Part shown: positions 47,911-56,637 of the stretch, piece after piece
Position numbering within the stretch: position 1 is the first letter of the stretch
How the letters are laid out: each line of letters opens with the position of its first letter
Origin: Cytidiella melzeri
Lineage: Eukaryota > Basidiomycota > Agaricomycetes > Polyporales > Irpicaceae
Length of the DNA stretch: 64,000 nucleotides
Assembly (NCBI GenBank): GCA_022592445.1
Contig: JABYQR010000014.1
Coordinates: forward strand, 62,001-126,000
Reading direction: 5' to 3'
Position numbers and translations under genes: made by a program
Notes under the pieces: generated by a model
Seen by the model: only the letters and a program-made list of their open reading frames with translations
Database searches by the model: none
Told to the model about the DNA's origin: nothing

Positions 47911-47923
47911 GGGGCTCATAACC
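47911..47923 (-). other. Primer-binding site, half-tRNA-iMet type
   Basis: The plus strand reads GGGGCTCATAACC directly beside the right LTR. GGGCTCATAACC is the anticodon stem-loop of eukaryotic initiator tRNA-Met (CAT anticodon inside). The element RNA is therefore complementary to the anticodon arm, not the tRNA 3' end, as in Drosophila copia and yeast Ty5. Confidence 0.8.
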
Positions 47924-48446
47924 TGTTTGAAAGTTACGAGTGTAGGGGATGACTAGGAGAGTCAACTAACTCTGGGAGTAAGTGTCTTATTATTTCTTTG
48001 CTCTCTAGGAGCTGTATATATACATGTCTGTAACTAGATTACTAATGCTACAGTAATGTCATATGAGTAAGGATTGGTAAGGATTGGTAATCCTATGAGT
48101 AATGATTGGTAATGCACAGTCCTGCTTGCTAATACTACTGAATAGAGAATGTAAGCGATGACTGAGCATCCTACATAACTGAATGGTGCTGACTGAGCCT
48201 TTAGTAAGCTCAATACATTTGGTATATGAAATATGAGTCATGCAGAAGCCTCATGGTACTTCTGCTATTCAGTCATGGAAACTACTGGAACACGATGCCA
48301 TATGGTGTAAGTATCGCATCGTGTGTGACCATAAGGATGGTGGAATCACATGCTATGTACTATCTGTGCTTATCTATCTACATATCTAATCTACATTGTC
48401 CATAGATCTGATGTCCGATAATCAGCGATACAATCTCGCTTTGACA
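47924..48446 (-). repeat. 5' LTR of the Copia element
   Basis: 523 bp, TG...CA. It differs from the left LTR at five single bases (one C/T near the first 80 bp, two T/C near ATGCCATATGG, one A/T and one A/G close to the right end). Confidence 0.95.
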
Positions 48447-48447
48447 A

Positions 48448-48746
48448 TGGGGACAATTGCTATTGGTTGATTATTGAAGTGGCACCACTAGGGCATAGGG
48501 CATGCTTAGTAAGGTAGATTACTTCGCTTACTCATGTAGGTATTAGGGGTCTTAGGGTAGTACCTGGGGTCCTCCCCTTCATGTATATATAGAGGCACTC
48601 CTGAGGGCATATCCCCTCAGTCTTATCCACTCTGTTGATCAAGGACTACTTCGTACTTCCCAGTACTCACTCTCACCAACACTCTACTCTCTATCTCACT
48701 ATCTCCCCTTCAAGTTTAACAACTATCTGGTGAGTGTAACCTTAAC
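48448..48746 (+). repeat. Possible solo or truncated LTR abutting the Copia element
   Basis: This 300-bp segment starts TGGGGACAAT and ends AACTGTTACA. It contains a TATATATAG promoter-like box near 48577 and a C/T-rich start region. Directly after it comes CCTGGTATTGCTG, whose TGGTAT resembles the start of a common tRNA-iMet primer site. No second copy exists in the window, so the call is tentative. It may instead be the promoter and leader of the gene that follows. Confidence 0.35.
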
Positions 48747-48760
48747 TGTTACACCTGGTA

Positions 48761-50686
48761 TTGCTGTTATTGGAAGTCAACAGTTTGACGAGCGACCTGC
48801 TAGGTTTTGACCCAACACAGGATACGCCCGTCGAAATCCTCCACACTGTCCTACTTGGTGTTGTGAAGTACATATGGTACGAATCATGGTCAACTTGGTC
48901 TTCAGCGGAGAAGAAGCAATACGCGCAACGCCTCCAGGCTACAGATACTCACGGACTCAATATTCCACCAATTCGCGCAAATTATATCACACAGTATGCA
49001 AATTCTCTCGTTGGACGACAGTTGAAAACTATTGGCCAGGTCTCAGTATTCCACGTCCATGATCTTGTTCAGCCCAAGGTTTTGCACGTGTGGAGAGCCG
49101 TTGGCTTGCTAATGGCCCTACTTTGGATACCTGAGATTGACAATATGGATCAATATACAGTACGTACGCTTTGCCACCAGCTCATTGCACGTTCTTGATC
49201 AAGACTTCTTCCGTGGCAGGCCGATGTAGATATTGCCACAGCAAATGTTCTGGACCTCTTTTCAATTCTTGATCCGACAAAGATCATCTGGAAATCAAAG
49301 CTGCACCTTCTTCTCCATGCCTCAGGGGACATCCGCCGCTTTGGACCACTTGTTGGCCTCTCGACTGAATCATACGAGCGCTTTAATCAAGTTTTCCGGC
49401 AGTGCTCTGTTTTCTCCAACCATCTTGCACTGAGCCGCGATATTGCGCACCAGCTTGCCAATCAAGAAGGTCTGAAACATCGCGTCACGGGAGGGTGGTG
49501 GAAAACCTCAAATGAACCCAAGTCGACGCCTCGCGGTGTGGACACTCAGGAAGGCGACAAAGAGGAAAACGTTACATGCCAGTGGGTGCAAGCAGGCGCG
49601 GGTGTTCGGGACCTAATTCGAGGTAATGCAAATATTCAGAATACTCTAGGCTGGAATGACAGCCAGCCAGAGCATCCAGGTATGTGGTAGTCTACATGGC
49701 TCCTGATTACAGCTTACTGAGAGTATTGGGGCAGGCTCCATATGTCTCGAGGCCGTTCCCAAAAATAAGACAACAGGCTCTCGCATTCCACGAGCGGCGC
49801 GAACTTGGCAGTCGACTCATGCAGCGAAGGCTCTCAATGCAGAGAGCCGTGCTCACGACTCTTTACCATACATTGGCTGCACATCGCTGGTAGCTGCATC
49901 AGGTGATAAATGTCAAGTAGGCACATGGGTCGCCACTTGTTCTCCGTTGGTAAGTTATAACGTGAACTGATAGAATGAGCATTCTCGTATACTGACCGGT
50001 TGATTTACGCAGAATCCTGGCGATAACGTGCTTGGTCGGATCATTGAAATCATGGCGCATGAGGATGGCTCAAAAGCATTTGCTGTTGTAGATGTCTTTG
50101 ACCTCGCAGCTGATCGACATCCTCTTTGGGAGATGCCCCGCTTGACTCGTCGATTTTCGGAGAAGCAAAGTCTCATTGTTTCCTGCTCAGTAAGTCTCTT
50201 ACATGATCACGGTCAGAAACAGATGTAATATCATTACAGGATGTTCAATTTATGTTCAATGTGCAGCACGACTGTCCTCGCGCGCAATGCTCAAGCACGG
50301 GCACACGAACTGTTATTCAGGAGCGGACTGACTCAGGTCAAACTGAGTCTCATATTGAGCATCGTGCACTCGACGAGTACATTGTCAACCTCCATGCATT
50401 ACACAACGCGCATCTCATTCGTCGTGTGATACCGCGCGTACTTACAGCTCCTATTCCCTTATTCCCAACAACGGAGGCACGCAGATCCTGTCACGACGGG
50501 TTGGCGGCCGAACTCCAAGCCGAACAAGACCTGAAAGACAATCGCACGCGTGCGGCGACTCAGAAGCGGCGGTGCGTTGAAGAGAAGGTGGGCAGCGAAC
50601 GGGATGCGGAGTTTTCGACAGTAGATGAGGGGCCAGAAGTTCAAGAGGAACCACGTAGGGTGACCTTACGGCTACGTTGCACTTGA
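48761..50686 (+). pseudogene. 5'-truncated transposon-derived gene
   Basis: Five exons join in phase: about 48761-49159, 49220-49679, 49735-49949, 50013-50189, 50240-50686. The frame starts inside a conserved-looking segment ([20 protein letters not shown]), continues with IRRFGPLVGLSTESYERFNQ, HQLANQEGLKHRVTGGWW, and ends in an Arg/Glu-rich tail. Proteins of this type are abundant, repeated and transposon-linked in Agaricomycete genomes; I cannot say from memory whether they belong to the Plavaka, KDZ or another superfamily. The normal N-terminal part is missing: upstream is the LTR-like sequence. The rest has no stops, so the truncation is probably fairly recent, or the visible part is still transcribed from the LTR-like promoter. 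Confidence 0.6.
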
Positions 50687-50704
50687 TCACTGCCCAATAC
50701 TAGT

Positions 50705-51355
50705 ATGTGTACCACATGTTCAGTTTCACGCAGGATGGAGACAAATTGGAAAACGCACTTTTTGATACTCAAAACACAGAAGCTTTGCGCCCACACCGAC
50801 CCCACCTGGCCACAGCAAGTACAGCAATGGAAAGACGCTGTGTCCAGGCATGAAATTTCAGTCGTCACTCGCCTGATAATCACCAGTGTGGCAGGTGATA
50901 AAGGCTGTGTAACGTCCAGAGCGCAGGCGATTGCTGCCTGTCAACTGCTGTCATACTCCCCACACCACGTTCACACCACTTTTCTCGAACAGCTCTGCAA
51001 CAGCCAGTTTTCAGCTGCCAATACCTGGCCATCTCGCTGTCTCACAGCTGCCATCGCCACTCGCGGTACAGCATTCGCCCAACTCGAGGTGTACTCCAGA
51101 GACCCGAAGGTCCATCAGATTCGCTGGCAAAAGGCTCGCATAACCATGCCACACCATGCGACGATGATTCTTGCCTGCTACCATTTCTGCTTGAATATTG
51201 AGCTCAATACGCCAAAGACAAGAGTCATGTCAACAAAAGACCGCATGTCGAATAAATATCCTGCGAGCTTGTACCCCAGCCAATCATCACATGGTAACGC
51301 TGACGTAATAGCATCATTCAAGGCGGAGTTCGAAAGCATAAACCTTACTGGGTAA
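50705..51355 (+). CDS. Open frame of 216 codons, unrecognised
   Basis: A stop-free frame between the transposon-derived gene and RPS30. Composition is plain and rich in His, Thr, Ser and Cys, with no domain, splice continuity or homology that I recognise. It ends 68 bp before the RPS30 start, so it occupies the RPS30 promoter region. It could be part of the same transposon or chance. Confidence 0.25.
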   Translation: MCTTCSVSRRMETNWKTHFLILKTQKLCAHTDPTWPQQVQQWKDAVSRHEISVVTRLIITSVAGDKGCVTSRAQAIAACQLLSYSPHHVHTTFLEQLCNSQFSAANTWPSRCLTAAIATRGTAFAQLEVYSRDPKVHQIRWQKARITMPHHATMILACYHFCLNIELNTPKTRVMSTKDRMSNKYPASLYPSQSSHGNADVIASFKAEFESINLTG

Positions 51356-51422
51356 CAACTGTACAGCACCATCCGTATCTCACCACCGCCAACGTCCCCG
51401 ACGCCCTCAACCTCAAGACAAT

Positions 51423-51968
51423 ATGGGAAAAGGTCATTGCTGCTGTTGAACTCGCTTACCGGGTCTTGTAACTTACTCGGGTTCTGTTTTTGATGTAGTT
51501 CACGGCTCTCTCGCCCGTGCTGGCAAAGTCAAGTCTCAATGCCCCAAGGTCGATAAGCAGGAGAAGAAGAAGACTCCCAAGGGTCGTGCTAAGAAGAGGA
51601 TCCTCTACAACCGTCGGTGCGTAGTTGTCAGCTCATCATGCTACAAATCTCACTCACGTCTTGTCGATTCCGTAGCTTCGTCAACGTTACGACGCTCCCC
51701 AACGGCAAGCGTAAGATGTGAGTTTCCAGATCTTGTCGCATCTCGTAGACCGCGCTGTGGAATCCTCGCCTTCCCGCCGGTCTTCTCGGACGATGATACA
51801 CACCATTTGCATAGTTCACACTGAAACAATATAGTGTTGATAACCATTCATCTTGTCTTTCGCTCCTATCTGACTCTCAATCCTTCCTTTTTTCTACCTC
51901 TCCTCTCATGCAGACGCTTACCGCATGCTTTTATTTCCAGGAACGCAAACCCCGAACCAGCAAAGTAA
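51423..51968 (+). CDS. RPS30: 40S ribosomal protein eS30
   Basis: Small basic protein of the 40S head. Four exons in phase: 51423-51432 (only 10 nt), 51499-51616, 51676-51717, 51941-51968 (65 codons, as in other fungi). The product reads [17 protein letters not shown]..., then [32 protein letters not shown] and a short NPEPAK tail. There is no ubiquitin-like (FUBI) fusion, unlike animals. The third intron (51718-51940, 223 nt) is several times longer than other introns in the window. The upstream DNA is transposon-derived to within 70 bp. Confidence 0.96.
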
Positions 51969-52269
51969 AGACCTAGAAGCCAAAATCCACCCCACTGGCG
52001 CATCAGGTGTCAAAGCTCGGAGTAGCCGTACCCTCTTGCAGTGCGCTCAGGGTTGGCGGTTGGGGGGGAGAATCACGTCCTTTGTGTGTTGTCGCAAGCA
52101 TATTCACGCTCTGTATTCATGCATGTTTTTTTTACTGCCGCGTCTCCCATGCACGTCCGAATATACTACATGAAAACTCGGCCTTGGTCTGTCTGGACAT
52201 TCAACAGTGCGATATGAGGCTGTGCAAATTATAGCCAGTACAGAGGTCAAACAAGGTACAGGAAGGTTC
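51969..52269. other. Convergent intergenic region, RPS30/EMC2
   Basis: 301 bp between two stop codons, containing both 3' UTRs. Includes runs of G (near 52063) and T (near 52127). No gene seen. Confidence 0.5.
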
Positions 52270-53464
52270 TCAAACTCGCTGTAGAATTCCAGCCATCTCT
52301 CTAAGCAGCGCAGAGTCACCAGCTGGCGGAGACTCCCTCGTGGTCTCCAAATAGGCTGTCTTCAATCTCTCCGTTGCCAGGTCGTCCAAAGAAGCGAGCA
52401 CGTTTGTATTTGGAGATGACGTTTGAGACGGGGAATTGGTGGCCTTCGGTTCTGTGATGAGCTTATTTGTGCACTATCGTATTATTGTCAGAGATCGAGT
52501 CAGTCAGGATCATGACGTTGGGACGTACGAGCTTCACCCCAAACCAAGCGCGGAGGACGAGCCCGCTCGGGACGGTGTCCATGGGCGTAACACCGTCTTG
52601 GTCGTCGTCATCTGTCATGTCGACTGCTTGCAGGTACACCTTCAATGCTAATGGGACGTCGGGGACGAGATACGCAGTCTCGGCGAAATGAAGCATGTGG
52701 AAGGGGTTTTGAGGAGCGAGAAGGAGGACGTGCGAGAGGGATTGGAGGGCAAGCTCATAGCTAGATGGCTCGTAAGCCAGGCAGACAGGCGGTGGAAGAA
52801 AGAAGGAGATTACCGGTGACACGACAAGTAAATGTCTGCCAGTTCCAACCAAGCCTCTACCTCTGTATAGAACGTGTCCAGCATCAAGCAAAGCTCGTTG
52901 ACGGCTTCGTCTACCCTTCCCATCTTCCGCAGTGTTCCAGCTTTTCTTCTCCATAATGCCTTGGCACAACTCGTCAGACCTAGTCTTTTTGTAAAGTATA
53001 ACGCAGACGTACTGCGTTCGACGGATCTGATTTGAGCATTTCATCGTAGTATGCGAGAGCAATAGTTGGAGACTCTTTGCTCTCGATGATGATCCCTGAG
53101 AGGCAGTCGACGCGCGGAGAAGCAGGGAACTTGTCCACGAGGATCTCAAGGCATTGCTGTGTTCGCGACATCATGGATATATTGCTTTGTAGCCTATGGT
53201 TGAGAACGTACCTCGGCTATCTTATACTCTCCTTCGTCAACCGCCGCCAATAACGTCTTCTCCACTGCATCCCACCCTGTTTTGCAAGCACACTCAGATT
53301 CCTTCATGGTCGTGAAGGTGAGCGTAGGACGTACCTTCATTCCCTTGATGCTTGTAACCACCAGAGAGTAATTTCGGAGCACTCTTCACTAAGTGCTGCG
53401 ACTTTGGATTCCTCCTGGCTTGGAATCCGCCTAAACTTTGGAGAATGGATGTGACCTCTGCCAT
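52270..53464 (-). CDS. EMC2: ER membrane protein complex subunit 2
   Basis: Cytosolic TPR scaffold of the EMC insertase, which places tail-anchored and multi-pass proteins in the ER membrane. Six exons in phase: 53464-53335, 53276-53212, 53156-53013, 52959-52814, 52760-52529, 52443-52270 (296 codons; human EMC2 has 297). Helical repeats: DEGEYKIAEQCLEILVDKFP, SPTIALAYYDEMLKSDPSN, GRVDEAVNELCLMLDTFY, EVEAWLELADIYLS, YELALQSLSHVLLLAPQNP, HFAETAYLVPDVPLALKVYL. These match the EMC2/Oca3 pattern in spacing and order. The last intron acceptor was chosen at AAG (52446-52444) because it keeps frame; the CAG 8 nt upstream would break it. The gene diverges from FOL1, 168 bp between starts. Confidence 0.88.
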
Positions 53465-53632
53465 CGTCAGTTGTCGTTCCAGGCGCTCTAACTAATGGTA
53501 ATGTGTCATCACGTGATTGACTCACGTGGTCTACGGAAAGCTTTGTGGCGTTTTCAGCGCTTTGGGAGACTCTCAAACGACCGCTGGTGTTTGTCGATGC
53601 TAGGGCCACAGTAAGAGACTTGGCTACATATC

Positions 53633-56316
53633 ATGTTTTCTCTGTGCTCACATACTTCAAGCCAGAAAACCAAAGAACGCACCTCTGCGCACGATGTCAT
53701 CCGCGTGAAGAACATCCTCTTGACTACATCTTTCACAGACGGTGCGCAGTGGGCGGCTTCGACCAAGCCGAAATTACAGCCGGCTTACGTAGTTTTGACC
53801 ATTCATCATTCTATTGCGGAGGTCGCTGCGACAGACAATCTCGAACTCACAATTAACTACTCCACGGTCTGTAAAACGATCATCGAGGCAGCAAATGCCC
53901 GTCCATTCACATCGTCGGAAGATTTTCTGCATCACGCGCTCGACAAGTGCTTTGCAGAACATTCCCAAGTCCACTCTGCAGAATTGCAAGTCCTGCGTCC
54001 GAGAGCACTGCTACAGCCCGCCTCCACTGCCGTGCTAGCGTCTGGAACGCGCGGGTTGTCGCATAGCATCCAGCATTATTCGATAACAGGTCTTGAATGT
54101 TCCACAATCGTCGGCGTCAACGACTGTGAACGCGAACAGACCCAGCTTGTATGCTTCGACATCACATGGACGTTGAAAGACTCAGCCTTAATTGCCAGTA
54201 CACCATTTCCGATTCGCAAACTCTCAGAGGTGGTGAAAGCAGTATGTGCTATTCTCATTTGCCCTTTCACCCTACCTAACACGTTAAAGGCGGTACTAGA
54301 AACCAAATATCTCACATTGGAGGCATTAGTCTCCTCAGTCGCTCAAATTGTCCTGGCCTTCGACACGTCGATATCCTCTACGACGGTTTGCGGTGGGAAA
54401 CCAAACGCGTTATCCTCAGCCGAGGCACCGGAAGTGGAAATAACGAGGACTGCAGCAGATTATGTTATTGGCTCTCCCGCCGTTCCTGGCTCAGTGACTG
54501 GTATATGAGTTTTGTTGCCTTTTCGGTCGACAGTCTCATTGGCCTCTTCAGAATCCGGTTCACACCAAGTGACAATTGCGGTAGGGTCAAATATCGGGGA
54601 TCGGTTTGCGAATATCGAATATGCGCTGCGCCTGTTAGAGAATCCAAGAAAGGAGCTCAAAGAAGACAGTACCGATGCGTTCGTTACAATCTTGGACACT
54701 AGTTTTCTCTATGAGACAAAGCCCATGTATGTGCTTGATCAGCCGAAATTCGCCAACTGCGCATGCCTGGTGGGTAAAACTGGAGCTCTCCCATTGATCG
54801 GACCGCTCACTACCATGTTCACAACACACAGGTAGAAACCAATATAGCACCCGTGCCATTACTCGCATTTTTGAAAGATATCGAGCATGCGGTTGGACGA
54901 GTCAAATCCATTCGCAATGGCCCCCGTGCTATAGATCTGGACATAGTGACATACGACGACATGGTGCTGGACACGCGAGGCGAAACCGTTCGTAACACTT
55001 TAGATAACCTCGAGGGCCATCTCGTTATCCCGCATCCCAGGCTACACGAGCGCGAGTTCGTGTTAAGGCCCCTTGCCGAGTAAGTCATTCCCGTTGAACC
55101 GCTTGCTCATACTAATTCCCCATGGTGCGCTGCTAGCATCATACCCGATTACCGGCATCCGATCTCAAATCGCCCTATTCATGTTCTACTCGAGGAAGTA
55201 ATGGCCAGTCAGGCCCTCAATACACCTGTCATGGATAAAGTCATACCATTTCCTCATACCTCATCCGCACCTTTTGTGCGCATAAACGATATCGTGATAT
55301 ACAGCACAGCGACCTACTGGATTTACCCTTCCGTTCCTTCGTTAACCACTCCACAGAAGACGTACATCATGGCGATCCTCAACGCTACCCCCGACTCGTT
55401 TTCGGACGGTTCTGTCCACAATACTGTGCCTGCCGGACTTTCCTACGTCTCTCAAGCTATTGAATCGGGTGCTGATATCATCGACGTTGGCGGATACTCG
55501 ACGCGTCCTGGTGCAGCGCTCGTCTCTACTGAAGTGGAAACTGACCGAGTCACAGCAATGATCACAGCAATCCGCTCAAACTACTCCTCCTTGAGAAGCG
55601 TAAGAAGTGCCCCAGGAAATTCCAACACTCCACTTGTCAGCGTTGACACATTCAGGTGGGAAGTCGCAGAGGCTGCCCTGAAGGCCGGTGCGAACTGCAT
55701 CAACGACGTTTACGCATTCACTGGGCCTACCTATCCGGTGACCGAGGAATCGTTTGAACACCTTGCAAAGATGCGCAGATTAGCCAGCAGTCTCGCTGTT
55801 CCAGTGATCCTGATGCATTCAAGGGGGGACGCCTCCGCGAATAAGGATTATTCGTCGTACGCCAATTTCGCGGACAGCCGTGGACGGGGTGCAGTAGTCG
55901 AGGCGGTCAAAGTAGAACTCGGGCAGAAGGTAGACAGGATTGTGAAGGGCAAAGGTGGTCTTCGGCGATGGCTTGTCATCGTCGATCCTGGGATTGGCTT
56001 TAGCAAGACACCGGCCGGTAATTTGGAGATTTTGCGAGACTCTGGGTCGATCGTGCGTCCAAGTGCACCAGGGCTTCCGAGGAACGTACTCGCTGGGTTT
56101 CCCATACTCGTCGGGCCATCTAGAAAATCGTTCCTAGGTGCCCTCTTAGGCGTACCGAGTGGCACTTACAAAGGAAGAAGGACGGAGCCGAAGGAAAGAG
56201 GGTGGGCAACCGCGGCGACGGTAGCTTGCGCCGTGCAGCAGCGCGCGAATGTAGTGAGAGTGCATGACGTACTGGAAATGGGCGACGTGGTGCGGGTGTG
56301 TGGATGGCTGTGGTAG
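53633..56316 (+). CDS. FOL1: Trifunctional folate enzyme: DHNA, HPPK, DHPS
   Basis: Makes dihydropteroate for folate from dihydroneopterin; probably mitochondrial in fungi. Five exons in phase: 53633-54241, 54290-54500, 54552-54769, 54832-55079, 55137-56316 (821 codons). Two tandem aldolase-like (DHNA) units fill about residues 20-280 (DVIRVKNILLTT..., DNLELTINYSTV; second unit ending in AEAPEVEITR). HPPK: VTIAVGSNIGDRFANIEYAL, FLYETKPMYVLDQPKF, GPRAIDLDIVTYDD, IPHPRLHEREFVLRPLAE. DHPS, the sulfonamide target: MAILNATPDSFSDG, GADIIDVGGYSTRPGA, VSVDTFR, VDPGIGFSKT and FPILVGPSRKSFLGAL. The start at 53633 gives about 20 residues before the first domain. Intron 2 was taken as 54501-54551, because an acceptor at 54533 would leave only 33 nt. 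Confidence 0.95.
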
Positions 56317-56399
56317 TGACGAGGCAGCCTTCTGCGGGCATATGTATGGATCTAAAACACAACTCAGTGCGTGAGATGGTACTTGATTCGTCCTGCCAC

Positions 56400-56637
56400 C
56401 TAGTCACTGGCTTCTACCATCTGTTGCACCAGGAAAGGGTCGAAACTGTCATCCTCTACAAGCGTAAAGCCATTCTCTGCCATGGAGCGCATAAAACATC
56501 CCTCAGCTCCCTCTTCTGCTATCTCTGTCCATGGTGCCCGAAATCTGTTGTAGTCACCTTCTGCGGCATCGCGTCCGGTTACCACCTTGCAGATTTGACG
56601 AGGCTGGAAAGCTGCGTGACATTGTTTGTCAAGCTGA
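56400..56637 (-). other. Possible C-terminal exon of the kinase gene
   Basis: A frame ending at 56400 (starting in FVDQLDKQCHAAF and ending LVQQMVEASD) has coding-like composition and follows the kinase with a +1 shift. A short acceptor (GTCAG at about 56650) exists, but every donor I found gave either an intron of 25 nt or a weak site about 110 nt upstream. Splicing unresolved. Confidence 0.35.

Larger units (their letters stand above)
39958..48446 (-). mobile_element. Copia (Ty1-type) LTR retrotransposon, 8.5 kb, with cargo region
   Basis: Two 523-bp direct LTRs (39958-40480 and 47924-48446) bound the element. Both begin TG and end CA and differ at five sites. Coding runs on the minus strand, so the right LTR is the 5' LTR. 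From 5' to 3': primer-binding site next to the right LTR, long leader, a spliced non-retroviral-looking gene, an acidic ORF, gag-protease, integrase-RT-RNase H, polypurine tract, left LTR. The order integrase before RT is diagnostic of Copia. Usual Copia elements are about 5 kb; the extra 3 kb lies between leader and gag. The flanking bases (gaatg on the left, atggg on the right) do not form a target-site duplication. gag-protease is broken, so this copy is not autonomous as read. Confidence 0.93.

Noticed and set aside
40093..48241. Identical 60-codon minus-strand frames at 40093-40275 and 48059-48241
   Set aside because: Both copies lie entirely inside the two LTRs; the duplication is due to the LTR repeat, and the frame shows no coding character.
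51423..51968. Ubiquitin-like (FUBI) fusion to RPS30
   Set aside because: The start codon lies directly before the eS30 sequence (MGKVHGSL) and no ubiquitin-like sequence precedes it.
53337..53609. Minus-strand frame from 53609 as the start of EMC2
   Set aside because: It runs in another frame into a stop. The ATG at 53464 gives a start typical of EMC2, and the upstream part lies in the FOL1/EMC2 promoter gap.
54501..54533. A 33-nt intron in FOL1
   Set aside because: Too short for normal splicing; the next acceptor at 54551 gives 51 nt, keeps the phase and leads directly into the HPPK domain.
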